Assembly (NCBI RefSeq): GCF_040054535.1
Contig: NC_090782.1
Span: 22,573,501-22,637,500, forward strand
DNA length: 64,000 nucleotides
Source: Antennarius striatus
Lineage: Eukaryota; Chordata; Actinopteri; Lophiiformes; Antennariidae
Direction of reading: 5' to 3'
The notes beneath the pieces were generated by a model. It was not told where the DNA came from and ran no database searches. It saw nothing but the letters and a program-made list of their open reading frames with translations. Both the position numbers and the translations under genes were made by a program. Below, piece after piece: positions 44,212-59,100 of the stretch; position 1 is the first letter of the stretch, and each line of letters starts with the position of its first letter.

Positions 44212-46848
44212 TTGTATATGACTGATGCAGCAAATTGAAATAACAGATACAAAGAAAAAAGCACGAACACAGACTGGATCATCTACAGGTCGCAAATCAT
44301 CTTTGTTCTGTACTTTAACTCCTGTATGAGTTGCTGGCTGGTGTGTTTGTTGGTAACCACGCTGTTGTTGGAGGGGTGTGGTGAGGTATTCAAACATGCC
44401 ATCCGTTGCCCCACCTTATTTTTCAAGTGGCAACTTGAAGATGTCTGTAAGTGTAGTTATTTTAACACCTTTTTGATTATAATATTCTTTTTGCTCCGGC
44501 GACGTTCAGCTGACAATGCCCATATGTTTTCCATTTTCCCATATGAATATTCACAAGATGCCTCGGCTTAAATTCCCAGACAGCCGGATGTGTGCTCATC
44601 CTTGAGTGAGAACCCTCGAGAGACCGACTGCAGCCATGCAGCAGAAGTCTGGCTCCAAAGCACCAACAAGACGCTCCAGTCCTCTCCGGTCAGTACGTTC
44701 ACATTATGCAAGATGCAGGAAATCACATACAAAACATGCATGATACAAAAAAACCAACCAGATCGTCTATTACTTTAAAATGATCAGATGATGTGTTTAT
44801 TCTATATGGCGCAGTGCAGATGGTGCAATGGAAAGTGTGGCTGTACTTTTTTAAGGCCCTTAAAGGGCAGAACTTCTCACGTCTAACAACTCCCCTCAAG
44901 TGCCTTCTTGTTTGGGATGTAAACTCATCTCTCCCACCTCGAACACTGATTTAAGAATGACTAAAATACAAGAAATATGAGGGGGAAAATGGTTTAATAG
45001 AAAATTATATAACTAAACATTCAGCTGACATGAGCGGCGAGATAATTTTTCTTGTCAAGAATTATTAAAAAATAAGCAAAAAACATAAAATAATTAATCC
45101 CAAGTTTCCAGATACAAGATTTCACACACAAATCTGTTAGCAATGCAAAAGTGTCACACACTTCATTTATGCAACTTATAAATGCAGATACCTGATCGGG
45201 CAGCAAGTAACCTGAAGAGGATCTTTTCTTTTCTTTTCTTTTTTATCCACTAGTCTTGGTTAAACTTCTTTTATTCTAAGGAACACTGAGGTACTGGTGT
45301 GTTTCATATACTCTTTAAACCCCGGCTCAGTTGTGTAATTAACTGCCTATAGTGGGATGCTGTGATGCAACAGCTTCCACAACACTGCAACAGACCCAGG
45401 ATGCTGCTGGGAGCTGAAATATTCATCCAGCTATACATCTGAAGGAGAGAAAGAGTTGAGGACTTGAACTCCTCTCTCTCTTTCTCTTGCATCTCTCTAT
45501 GCATCACACACAATCACGCTCAAGGCGCAAGCCGGTCTGTTGCTAAGCAACTGTAAAATAAAGCGTTCGGCTCTGAAGTCGGGTGGGGGGGGGGAAAGAG
45601 AAAGAGAGTTCACTAGTGCTGCAATCCACTACTGTTTGCCTTCGTGCATGATCCCAACACAGTTCTCCATCTGTGGATCCGAAAGGACTTGTGACTTCTA
45701 GTTCTCCACCGGCTGACCAATCAGAGTTGGTTGGGGTGGGCGGGCCCCAGCGGTTTCCTAGGTTACCATCCTGATTGACGTTCATCCTCCCGCAGCGGAG
45801 CTTCACGGCAGTGTATCACTGATGGTCCTGCTCCCCCCTTGGAGACAGTGGAGAAATCTGGAAGACAGGAGAGACGCAGAGAAAACCCCAAGAGCCAGAG
45901 AAATGTTGATCATTTAAAGTGCTTCGCTCTCCATCCTCCTCCTCCTCTTCCTCCTCCTCCTGCTCCTCTTCATGGAAAGATGAAAACTGGAGCGCTGGAA
46001 GAAGCTGGCTGAAGGGAGAGGAAAGGAAGGATTCCTGGAGAAGTGGGATTTGTTGGTGAGAGAGGCAACACTTTACTCTTTCTTTATCAGTCATTCCTGC
46101 CAGTGCTATGAATTAGGACATAGCAGGGGGAACAGTGTGTTTCTTTGAGCTGTGTGTGTGTGTGTTTCTGTGTGTGTGTGTGTGTGTGTGTGTGGGTGAG
46201 AAAGACTCTGCATGCTGCGTGACTGTGGATGGAGCTGCTACTGTAGGAAGCCTACATTACAGTGGGTGCCTGTTTTACAGTTATGCAAAGGCTTCAGCTG
46301 AGTCAAGAGCCGCCGGTCCAGCTGGAGAACACTGGAGCTGGAGTGATTAAAAAGACTCGCCGTCAGTCATTCCAGGGCTTCTGTTGCAGCCGAGGCCACA
46401 TTATCTACTGTATCTGCATAGGAGGAGGAGGATTTATTATATAACACTCCACTCCAGCATCAGGGATGTGCAGCATATTGTCCTACTAGTCTAGAAAAGC
46501 CTCACTACTATTCATTTTTGGGGGTTGGCTGCATATCCTGAGTGTCCTGAGCAACAGTCTCCCTTCCATCCATCTCTAATCGTGTGTGTGGAGCAGCCTG
46601 GGTTGGATTGACAGCGCTCCGTCGGTGTGGGCAGTGTAAGTGAACAAGTGGGCAGGTGTAAAAAAGAAACTCTTGAGGGTAGAAAGAGACGACAGCAAGT
46701 GGGTCACGCCTTGGGTCCGGTCCACTCATGCCAGCCCTCTGTGCCACCAGGATCCCCCCCCCCCCTGTAAAGTCCATTAATGATGAGGGTTCAGGCGACA
46801 GCTGGCTCCCCCACCCACCCACCCACCCATCCACCACCGCCACACACA

Positions 46849-46881
<33 letters not shown>

Positions 46882-49800
46882 ACCATCTTCCCGCAGGACT
46901 CAGCTGTTCATAAGCAGGGGATTTGGTTTTCTGCTCGGCTGCTCCTAGCCCCCCCACCCCACCCCCCTTTGAGAGCCCCCCCCTCCACCACCAGGATAGT
47001 TTCTGGCTCTTTTAGATCAGGTGTGAAAACTTTCATCAGCAGGAACCTTGGTTTGGATTCTGTGCATTAACTCACATTGACATTACCAGGTTTTTGTTTT
47101 AACAGCAAATCCACTACAGCTTTAAAAAAAAAGAAAAAAAAAAGATTAATTCTAATATTTCTGTGATTACGTTGGAAATAAATTTGTAATGAATGTCTTT
47201 ATTATTTAGTTTATGTCCACCTCAGTTAGCTGTCAGTGCAGGAATGAATGGATGCCTCAGACTGCAGGCTTCCTGTTTGCCGTTCCTGAGAGTTAATCAG
47301 ATATTCCATAGCATTGCAGCAGCTACAGCTGGAGGTGTTCAGGTAGCAGGAGCTGCTGCCTGTCTGCGTAGGAGGGAATATGTCATCTTCACAGCTCCGT
47401 TGCTGCAGATATAAAGCTTTAGGGGTATTGCTTCTGCTTCATTAGACTTCTCTGCAGAGAAGTGGTGAGTAAGATGTAAGAAAGCAGCTGAGATGGAATG
47501 AGAAAGATCAGGAGCCAGATTTGAGATCACAAGTGCTCGGTGTTCATTTTAACCAACGGATCCACGAGGATGCTCCACGCGAGCGGTCCTGCGATTACAG
47601 GCCTAGGTCCCAGCGAGCCTCAAATCTCTGCAGACCGGTGAAGGTTTCATTCTGCATCAGTGTGTCAGTGGCAACAGGAACTAAAACTCCACTTAATGCT
47701 AAATTAATTTGTGAGATTTTAGCAAACTGACTGATAAAACTAAAAAATCTTAGACCAATAACCAACATTCTATAAATAATTAACTTATAATGGGAGAAGA
47801 TTAGCTTAGAATAAAAGGCAGAAAACAGCGGGGAACAGTTAGCGTGTCTCTTGCAATGCAAATATTCTTTAAAATGGAAAAGAAAGTGAATTTTGTTTGC
47901 TTTAGGCTCCAGCAGTTATGGAGCAACATTTGCTTAGATTAGTTTTCACGTGCTTTTAGTCTCAGTTCTTTACGTCACAGCCGACAGACGCTGCTGTGGA
48001 CACATCGTCGGTTTTTCGAGAAGGGTAGGGACCAAAAACGAAGCTAACATTTTTACCATAAAGTGATGCCTTTATCTTATGTCATTTATTGAGCATTTTA
48101 ATAATTGATCATCAATTATTACTCCATATATTTAGTCCAATGAAACCTCAGAACTGCATGAATCCTATTAGAGGTGTTTACGGTGCCAGATGAAGCTGGC
48201 TTGTATATGGAGAGGTTGTTGCTTGTGCATCATTTTGTACACCTACACATGTATGAAATTATTCACAAGGCATCTGGAATATTTACAGTATATGTGATGC
48301 TAATGCGCTGACAGTAGAAAGAAGCTTAAATGTCTTTGGACTCAGATGCAAGAAAAAAAGTGTTTCAGGAGAAACTGAAAGAGAAAATCAAGAGTTTAAG
48401 AAGTTGAACGGACAAATTCTTCTCCCGAGACCTTGGGTGATTTGGATTGTGTGTATTTATATCCAAAATTGTCGTCATGTCTGGTTTCAAGGTTAGAAAG
48501 TCGTTCCGGAGGCGATCCCCACGGCTCAAAGTGTATCGCACTTATGGAGCATTGTGGGGTTCAATTTTAACGTAGAAATACCAACGAGTGCTCTGATTGG
48601 GAGCTGCACACGTATTTGTTGCCTGGCAACATTTGCTTATTGAGCATAATCATAGAGCGTCAATGGGATTTACTGGGATTTACTGGTGACACGCTGAGAG
48701 GTGTCAGTATGAAGCATTTCGTAAGGTTTAAGTATTTGGTTGATCGGAGGTTGATTTGAGCTCTGCCTGAGGAAGGAGCGTCCACACTGATGCTAAAACA
48801 TGTCTAGAAAAGGAATTTTGAACCTCAGGAAGATGTGACTTTAAGCATTCTTTACATTTTCCACAAAAGTTTATCCATTCAGTCATAACTTTGGTGCCAT
48901 GACTTGTAGAATATGTTCAGATATCCAACATTGCAGCTCTTCCTTGACTGTTACTGACAGCTGATATCATCACGCCGATCTGCGTATGAATCCCGTCTCT
49001 CTAGCAACCAATTAATGTCATCAATCATAGGATGTAACATCACCAGGGGTAAATTATAGTCTCTTTCTCTTCCCTCTTGGAAAGCCGACAGTTGGAAACA
49101 GTTTCCTCTGATGGAGACACAAGGTTCAGGTTTCTTCTCTAAGTAGAGGGGTGTGATTCTGATCCTGGGGTCAATCGGATGTTGGTTTCTAGGATTTATT
49201 CAGTCTTTATGATTCTGTCATCAAGGTGGAAATTTCAACAAAATAATGGTAAGCATGTAAAGCTTAACACCTCACGTAAACACAAAAGCTTCCACTTGAG
49301 ACATAATAAGAACTGAGCACATAAAGATTATGAGCAGTGATGTCCAAAAGCACACGGAAAAATATGGGTGCATAAAATGAAATCACAAGTCGTAAACAAT
49401 GAAAATTTAGAGCAATAAATGTTAGATGAATTTGCATACATGCAGAGAATGAATAATGTACAGTCCATGAATGCATGCATATCTACATACATTATGTAAA
49501 ACATGTTGTATTTATATCAACAATAACAGTCCAAAATGAAATGTGTTTTAAGAAATAAGAGACAAACAAAAGTTATTAAGAAATTGGAATTCTATTTTTA
49601 TATACAGCCCAATAATGAAAATAACGGAAGAGAGAGGACAGAGGGTTTTGTTCTGGTTAAGCAGCCTTTAAGAATTTAAAATCAAACGGAGGCTCTGTGA
49701 CTTTAAATTGGATTATGGAGCACTGTGCTTCTTCATGGGACAACATACTATATGTTTGTCTTACATATTAGGAGGTTACATCAGCAAAGGCAGCATAGGT

Positions 49801-50105
49801 ATACCCCAAGGAGAGGACTAATTGGTTAGAATGAAAGGAACATCTCTGGACCAGTCAGCAAGGCTAGTTTTAACTGGGACATCCTCGGCAACATGGATGG
49901 GTAAGAAAGGAGGAACAGGATAATGAGTGGAAAAATATATATTTGATAAGAATTTTTTTTGTGAATGAACTCAGAGAAAGTGAGGAAAATATTTAGTTAA
50001 TAGTCTGGTTTCAGAGAAACCCTAAATGTGTGTGTTTGCTTGTCTTACTGTGTGGTTGCATCATTTTTGGTAGGATTTTGTAACGGGGAGAAACAATCTG
50101 GGAAG

Positions 50106-50127
50106 GGAGAGAGAAAGAGAGAGAGAG

Positions 50128-50201
<74 letters not shown>
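50106..50201. repeat. GA then GAAA microsatellite
   Basis: A purine-only stretch: GAGAGA-type units pass into about 18 GAAA units. Frames through it encode only KKERKKE or FFLSFFL patterns. Confidence 0.95.
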
Positions 50202-50202
<1 letters not shown>

Positions 50203-53070
50203 GTGAGGAGGAGGAGAACGGGAAAAACAGATGAGAGAAACAAACCTCACCAGGTTTCCATTCATTTTTTTCAGACATCAGCGGTGACATTTAAAGATAG
50301 TTAATTCACCTGTGAAGAAAACAGCAGGAAAAAAATAATGATGACACAACTACAGGGAACCGACTTTAACAGATCAAGATCTGGAACTGGGGATGTTTTT
50401 TAAAAAAAAATTAACACTGTCAAATATGGTAGTGTTCATCCTTTTGTCTTATAAATGTAAAGCCAGGCCCATGTCTATCAAAAAAGGAGGATAAACCTCC
50501 CCCACAAACCCCTGCAAACACACCTTTGAACCAAACTCCTGGACAGGTATACCAGAGCCGTCCTTCAGGGGAACCGAGATCAGCACGACCAGGAATATTC
50601 TTCAGCACGTTCCATTATTGTGGAGATATATTCCAGTCTTAACCACAGAGATAAAGACCGCTTGACTTACGTTTTAGTTTCGGTCAGTGAGTGTTTCAGT
50701 TTTATTGAAGCGCTACAATTTTATTTTTTTTTAACGTTTGAAAATAAAGCAGTCCTCAAAGATCTTCATGTTCTCTTCAGGTCCTAAAACTTACGTCTTT
50801 CAATTTAAGGCTCTTGAAACCAATTAGAGGTCTTGCCTATCTATCATTTTTATTTTGCAAAACATGAAGAAACACCGACTCCTCTGCCGTCCTATGATTA
50901 GCTACAACGCTGGAGGTTACCATAGCACCTGAGAGCGAAAAAGCCAACCCACACAGAGTCTCCTGCCTACCACTAATTCCCTTCCTCTCTGTGTGTATCT
51001 GTACTCTCTTCCTGTCCTCGCTGCCTCCTGCTGTCTTCTCAGCGTGAAGCCATTATCGTTTTCTTAATATTATTTGGTGCCTCACGGTAAAATCCATGGT
51101 TACCTAAGTGTTTGTGTGCAGGCTTGTATGCAGTTATGAATATGCAGATATGAGCTGTCCAACATGACAGCTCAGCCTCACTGTCCGCCCACGCGTACAG
51201 AATGCCCATGGACACACACAAACACACAAACACACACTCAGAGATCAAGAGGAAACGGTGGGCTTTCTCTGGCTTGACCCCTCCAGAACAGTCCTCTAAA
51301 GGTGTTTGAGGGTTTGTTTGTTTTTTTTGGGGGGGGGGCATCCTTTGTTTGTCCCTTTTTCTGTTGTTGTTTATTGTGACTGGTTAAGTGTTGGTAACTG
51401 CTTCTGTGCTAATGCTAATCATTGGAAATTTGTGTGCGTCACTGCTTTTAGCGGTTGTGTTTTTTTGTTTTTGAGAGAGGGCGAGTGAGTCATCGGAGAG
51501 CAAACCCAACCATTAGCCAATTAAACGCTGCCGTTTGGGGTTGACGCCCCGGGCGGCTGCTTGCGGACCGACCGCGAGGCTGTTTTTAGGTGAATGCCTG
51601 TTTGTGTATGTGCATGTGAATGAGACTGAAGTTAGATCTCACACTGACCCTGGAGGGCAACATACATGTAAGATGCAAGAATGACCTTGACTGCATTCAG
51701 TATCACACTTTTCATCTGCAGCTCCTCTTGTGAAGCACGTGTTGTACGCACTCAGCATGCAATCAACGTATTTCATCTCGCATCTTGACCTTCTTGCTCA
51801 CACTTCCACACTTTCAATCTATTCTGGAGGGGTTCCCGAGACTTTCCCAGGATAAATGAGATAAGGAATTCATCCTGTGACTTCTAGGGTCTTTTCCCAG
51901 TTGGACTTGCGGAGAAACCTGCACATGAGGCATCTTGACCAAATCGTTTTGTCCACTCCGCTAGCTCATGACCTTAGGTGAACGCTGGAATGTAGATCAT
52001 CAGGGAACAGAGGAGATTTTGCTGCTGTTGCAGCTCCTTTCTCACCGTGATGATGTGATACAACCCCTGCATTCCTGCTGATGCCTCATTACACCGTCCA
52101 TCCATTTAATGCTCAATTTTCCCATCACTCATGAACACGACTCGGAGATACTTGAAGTCCTTCGCACGAGGAACTAACTAAAGGACAACCCACCAGTTTT
52201 CAGAAGAGAGTCATGACATGAGAATTGCAGGTGCTGATTGTCGAATCAACCACAACACACTGTTTCAGCTTGTTTCAGCTTGTTTCATACTGATATAATT
52301 AAGTCAAATCTGAAGTGAAATGACAAAACTCAGGAGGAACTATCTGTGCTTCATCTACAGCCAGAAACAAGGTGGATTTTAAATCACTTCATTCAATCCA
52401 GTAACTAACAGAATTATCGAGTTACGCTTTTATACTTTATACTGGTTCTGCATATCGTGGTGGCTTCTGTGTGGAGCTCTTTGGAAACACAATAACTGAG
52501 GGAAGGGAAGCAAAACAGAGGGCTCTGCTCTGGCAGTCCGTTAGCTGTAGTTCCCAGTGATCTTCTTTGAGTACCATCTGCTGTCGGCTCCATTCAGCCT
52601 TTGTTGTATTAAATAATCCATGTGATCTGATCAGCAGGATGCTTCCTCATGAAACATTTGCGACGCCAGTCCGAAAAGATATTTCATCATATGCTGTTTA
52701 AGTCCGTGTTTGCTTCCCAGCAGTCATCGTCCTCATCCTCCTCTTCTTCTTCTTTTCTTGTACTTTTTCATACACACTTCAGTCATGGTGACTTTATCCA
52801 GATTAATCCTGGATAAATTTCGTTTTATAAACAGTAAAACTTCAATTAACAAAACAGGTAACCAAGGGCAACACACAATGATTTATATAATTTGCTTCTT
52901 TTTTTTTTGTTTCTGTCTTTTCAACAGCACTGTGAGGCGGTGTTAGATGTCTTGTTGAAGCATTAATGGAGTTATGGTCACAAACAGCGCAACATGTATG
53001 GGTTGGATTAGAGAAATTACATCTTATTAAACACACGGAAGCTGAGTTGAAAACAGTCACTTCCTTGCTG

Positions 53071-53193
<123 letters not shown>

Positions 53194-53657
53194 GCTGTGT
53201 GACTGTATGGAGTGTGCGAGGTAGGAGTTGATCCCTGATTTAGTCACAGATTACAGCAGGTTACTAAAACACCTACTGAATGTGCAGCTGGAAGGAACAG
53301 TCATGACTCACACTGATGACAGTTAAGTCAACACCGGTGTTCATTGTGCGTTATTTAGTCATTGCTTCAAATGGTTGGTGTGTGTCGTTGTGTCTGAGTG
53401 TGTGTGTGCAGCAGGTGGAGCCCTGGTTCCAGTTTAATAGAAGTATGCCTGCGCCTGGTAATCCTACATCCAGGTGTGGAATTAAGAGGTAGAAGATGGG
53501 AATAACACGATGCCATCTCGAGAAGCTGTGATGGGGTTTTATATCTTTGATTTTATTTTGTAGTTAGAACAAAGCTGACAGATACAGCTTAAAACCTCCA
53601 AAACATATGACATATTGGTTTGGAAAAGATATTTTAAATATGTATTTATCACATCCA

Positions 53658-54020
53658 GGCGGCATGGTGGTGCAGTGGGTAGCAAGTTCACCGTGTCTGA
53701 GTGGTTTCTCTCTTCCACCACCAAACACATTCGCCTTGGGTGAACTGATCAATGTGAATTGACCGTATGGGTGTGAGTGGTTGTTTGTCTTTCATGTGGC
53801 TCGATGATGTGCTGGCGACACGTCCAGGGTGTAACCCGCCTTTCACCCAATTCCAACTGGGATAGGGTCCAGCAACATCCATGAGCCACAAGGCGGAAAA
53901 ACGACTGTAAATGAGACAATTACAGTAATCGTGTCTAAAGAGAATGGATGGATGGATGGATGGATGGATGGATGGATAGATGGATGGATGGATGGATGGA
54001 TGGATGGATGGATGGATGGA
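53658..54020 (+). repeat. Teleost interspersed repeat of the GGCGGCATGGTGGTGCAGTG type with ATGG tail
   Basis: Begins GGCGGCATGGTGGTGCAGTG, contains TTGGGTGAACTGATCAATGT, ACACGTCCAGGGTGTAACCC, CGCCTTTCACCC and CTGGGATAGGGTCCAGCA, and ends in a long GGAT tandem (53944-54020). This layout matches a very common teleost repeat with a GGATGG tail, usually described as LINE/SINE-derived. The copy is missing part of the middle and is diverged. The family name is not certain. Confidence 0.7.
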
Positions 54021-56084
54021 TTATTTTGCTAAAGTTGTACTCTTTTCGTGGAGATAACAGAACCAACTTTTACCAGTGTAACTCCAGAGCCTACATACTG
54101 TGTGAGTGTGTATCAACACACTCCCTGATGTGGTTGCTAACTCCATGCAAACAACTGAGCTGCTGTAAAATAGCATCCCTGTCGTCTAATGGCTGAGACA
54201 TCGCTAAGATGAAAAGAGTTCATACTGTAAATGGATGGATAGACAAAACTCCGACTTCTCCTTTCATCGTTTTTAGAGCTCATTAGTTTCCATGGTAACA
54301 GAGTGTTGCTGAGCTGGTCATCACACTGCCCACTCAGCTTGCACATAGCTCTAAAATATGCGTATACATGCAGAAGCACTCTCATTCACCGGTAGAGACT
54401 CTCACACACCCTGAGCAGAGTTAAGGACACACAGCTGAGGTGTTTTCTTTTTAATAGCATGAAAAAACCTTATTATTCCACTTTAGCATCCCTCCCTCTA
54501 ACGTTGGTGCTCTGAAGGAACAGAGCTCACACACTAACTGTCGGATATGGCGTGTGCGCGGTAGCTAGCCCACTCAGAGCGCTGCAGAAACAAAGACAGA
54601 AAAAGAATTACCAAAGTAGGTTAGAGCAAAGCATTCTGGGATAGCAGGATACCCTCTGGGCTTGTTCAAGAGGCTCTCTTTCTTTCTCCCTCTTGCTGCT
54701 TCGAGCTCTGACTCCTGCCTTTTTCCACTTTTTTTTATGCATGTTTTCACTTTTCGTGCCGTTTCTCTCTTTTTGCATTCCTCATCTGATTTGACCGCTT
54801 CTAACCATCCTCTCCCCATTTTTTTTTTGAAAAAGCAAGTTACTTCTTTAGCCGATGTGCAAGCAGGAGGAAGAGGAGGAGAGGAAGAGGTAATCCTTTA
54901 CTGATGAAGACTGCTAAAAACAGTTGCAGGGACTCAAATCCTGGTTCAGTTCTGTTGAGTCTTTTTACCTTGTTGCCGAGTGACTGTTCATCCTCCTCCT
55001 CCTCCTCCTCCTCCGTCCTCCTTCTCTATGATGGACCGTGGGTTTCTTGTTCCAGTTTCTGCCACTGAGTGGAGTCATGCTCAAAGACATACTTTACCGT
55101 CATATCAAAAAATCAAGAATTTATGTAGTTTAAGATACCCAGAAGTGTGTGAAGTATAGCTTTATACTTTTACTTAAGTAAAAAGTTGAATACAGGATTT
55201 TTATTACTTTTTATTGGTAGGATAAGCTATCTATGAAGAACTTGTGAAAGGCCAATGTAAAAGATCCCCTACTAGTATATTTTGTATTCATTTTATTTCC
55301 CATCTATCTCTTTTGTCACCGTTTTACAATCTATACAAGAAAAAAATCAGGTGACACACACTCCTGGTTCTCAATCAGGACGTTAGTGTAGCTTTTGTAA
55401 CACCGTCATAAACCTTCGTTCATTTGGTTGTTTTACCTGCCTGATCCGTTCAATTCATTTCACTCTGTCAGCAGATTGTTGGGATTAAGAGATGACAAGC
55501 GATGGGTGGAGCGAGTGAACGATGGATGAATAGAGGGAGGGAGAGCTGTTTGGCAGATCAGTTAGAGAATCTAGTGAGTAGCTAGAGAGTAATTGGCGTG
55601 ATCCCCAGTGTCTGCCCACCACAATACTTTGAAATACAAAGAATCTCCCCAGGGACTTTTCCTTCACTAAAGACGGCTTAATTATTAACAGGTTTCTTGA
55701 GTGTAAGCCATCAATAAACAATCCCTGTGTGTCAATAGGGATCTGTGATGGCGTACCTGAGGTGGAGTTGAAAGGAGGCTCAGATTTTCACCATCTTTGG
55801 TGTTTTTTAACAGCTCAGTCTGTCAGATTTGTGCTGATGTCAGGTTTTTATCAGACTGAGAGAACAGAAGATAGGAAGAAAATTAAAAAGCGTGGCACAG
55901 GATAAATGAAATGAGAGCAGAGAAAAAGACAAAAGGATGGAGGACAAGAAAGGAAAGAGGAGGAGTATGTATATGAAGGGATGTATGGATTATTTTCTCT
56001 CTCTTGCCTCTTCCTCTTCCCCTTTCATCACCCTAGTAATGCATGAGAAGTATGCACGTGATTTATGCATATGTAGGCCTTACA

Positions 56085-56121
<37 letters not shown>

Positions 56122-59100
56122 ACAACTTCACTGTGTTGTCACTTGGTGCGAGAGTGTGTGTCTGTGTGTTTTTCTGTGTCTGTGTCCCAGAAAAGACGTA
56201 CCTCAGGGAGTTGTGCTCTACTTTCGCTCCTTTATTAATTCACCCTTCGCTCCCGCTGTGTTTGTGCTTGTCCAGGATGGACAAGGAGGAAAGAGAGAGA
56301 GAAGGAGGGGCGTAAGAGGGAAGGGAGGTCGGCTGAATGGATGCGAGTTCAAAGGAGCGTCCAGACAGACAGTAAACACTCGTTTTTGTTCTTTCTCCGG
56401 GGCAAACAAGTAGAAAATTATGGAGATACAAATGAGACCGTCTGACTTTCGGTTATTCTAAAGCGAGTGCAGGTAATTCCAACCGCTCACATTTCAGCAC
56501 TTTTAGGGGTTTGGTGCCTTGCTCAAGGGCACCTCTCTACCTACCAGTCCACATCCATTCTGGGGTCCGGATTGGTGTTGAACATGCCCCCCTCCAGCCC
56601 CCAAGCCCAGGAAAAACCCTACAAACCCCTTCCTGGTTTATTGTTTCTCATGTTATTGGCAAATCTTTCTTTTTTATTTTTAAAAAATAGACCATATTGA
56701 ATCAGCTGGAAATGTAATGAACTATTCCTTGGTCTAAAATCTACTGCGTAGAAACATTTTCATCTATTTCTTCAAATGTGAATGATCACATAAGGCCTAC
56801 ACACATTTAAGAGAATACAAATTTGTGCTTGTGATCACCAGGGTCATCAACATGTAGCTGATTCACCAAATTGGATAATAGAGAGAAGGATAATGACAAC
56901 AGTAACAGAGGGATCACATAGTGACAAAACATGGACCTGTTGACAGAGATACTAACCTTGTAAGAGTGAGATTAAATAGAATGTCAGGCTCCAGAGCTTT
57001 TATTTTGAAAGAGGAAGACCGATAATAATAATTTGCAAATTATTATAATTTATGTGTGTATGCATGCACATACATGCACATTTATATGTGGGCTAACCTT
57101 CTACATCATAATCATACATTTGACATAAAGTATTGTCTCCATAACAAACCTCACGGTGACTCATACTGCATCACCATGGCGATGAGCATCCTCTCCTCAT
57201 TGGATGTCTTTTGGACAAAATCACACACAGACAGAGAAGCTGCTGCTTATATGTCATTGTTAGTTTGACTTGGCATGGCTACAAGAAATAATAAAAAAGA
57301 AAATATTTTAGAAAATGCAGAATAGATCTTCTTTTTCATTTAATTCCACGGAGATAATTTAGGTGTTGCTTGACTGTAAATAAGGGGAGAATGATGTGCT
57401 GGAACAAGAAGTCATGGCGCTTCTCAAAATAGTCTCCATCCGTGAAAATGAAGCAACTGCTGTACAGTTTGTGCTGTAGTCCACATTATTGTCATGTAAA
57501 GAGTCAATTAAAAAAAAATTGTCAATATAAAGCCATCAAACTTCATCATTTGACACTTTGCTTCAGTGATGTGGAATCTGTTTTTGGGGGTGAATGCTGT
57601 CAGGTTCTGTCCAGAGATGAACATGTCCAAAGCCATTTGAGTGTGTGTGGTGTTTGTGTGCAAAGCAAAAGTGTATAAAAGCCTCTAGAACCCATGAACT
57701 ATATAATTAAAAGTACTCAAGATACACACATTGTAAAAATGAAGGACAAAATTTTCAAAATTTATTCACCTTTACTCTGTTTTTTTGATAAATCTTCCCA
57801 TAAACATGATTTTCTCGTTGTTGTCTTGTTTGCGCAGGAAACCGAACACTGGCTGCTTCATTGAACGACAAACATGTTCGGCAGGTGGTGTTACCCATAA
57901 GGCCTTGCAGAGGCCCACTGGGTGGGGTTACAAGGAAGCAGAGATGAACGTGACCGACGACAGGCCGTCGCCCGGGGATATAAGCTCCGCCCACCATTGA
58001 TCTTCAGGGTGACTGACAGCTGGACCGACTCCTCACACACACCGGCATCTGAATTCCCATTGGCCCACAGCACAGGTAGGAAACAAGGGGGGGGGGGGGG
58101 GTGAGCTCTCTTTAGCGAATTTGAGTTGTTTGGTCTTTATCAGCAGCTTTGGTCCTCATCGCCCTCATTGCTGGAGGAAAGGTGAGGAAGATGAGGTGTG
58201 GGAGGCAGGAAATAAAGAGGGAGGGCTAAAACGGTCTAACAGTTTAAGATACCAAGGCAAATGGGACGTTAATACTGGAATAAGATGTAAAGACAAAGAA
58301 TTAAAGGAAAAGAAAGTATTAAAAGAAAATAAATGTTTCAAGAATACTCTAAGGTAAAAGTTGTCATTCCCCAACGCCTCCCCAATCTTTATCCAGCACT
58401 CAGTCGATTCCAGTCGCTCCTTGAAAGTATTTATAGTGTTGCATTAAGTTGTTTGCTTAAAAATGGATGGAAAGCAACTGTGTAAAGAGTTGGAAGAGCC
58501 TTGTAAGTGGGTAATTGCTGATGCCAGAAGGGGTTGTGATTGTTGGATTGTCGGTTTTGGAAAGTTGCATTAAATTTCTTTGAACAGAAACAAGAGGTTT
58601 CAGACACTCCACCAACTGCATCATTTAAAGCTCGCAATATCTTGTCTGCTTGCATGCACAACTGCAGCCACTCGGCTATGTGGTGCACAACACACTTCCA
58701 GTAAAGGTTGCTGTCAGTCGGGTTTTTTTTTTTTTTTTGCAGTTTTACTGGAAGCATTTGTCAAACTGAAATCTGCAATGGAAAAAGTAAGCCAATGCTA
58801 AGAAAAAAATGATGAAAGATTGCCTTAAAATGCTGTGTTTCAAACTCGTAACTTTAAAACGTACTTAATCTACATGTTGCAAAATGAGTTATGGCCAGCT
58901 CATGTCTGTAATGACATCATCTTCAACACGAACGCAAACACAGGAACGATGGCGATGATCAAAGAGACGGATGCTTGTGCTGAGGAATTTGCTTCACATC
59001 ACACGAGCACATGTACAGAGGGGGATGTGAAAGTAGCGTGTGATTTTCCCTCTCTGCACTCAGGTGACTGAGTTGTAGCAGCAGTCACAGTTTGGGAAAA

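Noticed and set aside
44214..44397. N-terminal extension of the ccdc17 first exon frame
   Set aside because: The ATG at 44211 lies just before the zinc-finger-like motif, as in human; the extension looks non-coding and begins at a non-ATG codon.
50011..50290. Open frames of Lys-Glu-Arg or Phe-Leu-Ser repeats
   Set aside because: They are translations of the GA/GAAA repeat in several frames.
58835..59071. 78-codon plus-strand frame
   Set aside because: No domain, no splice context and no similarity that I recognise.
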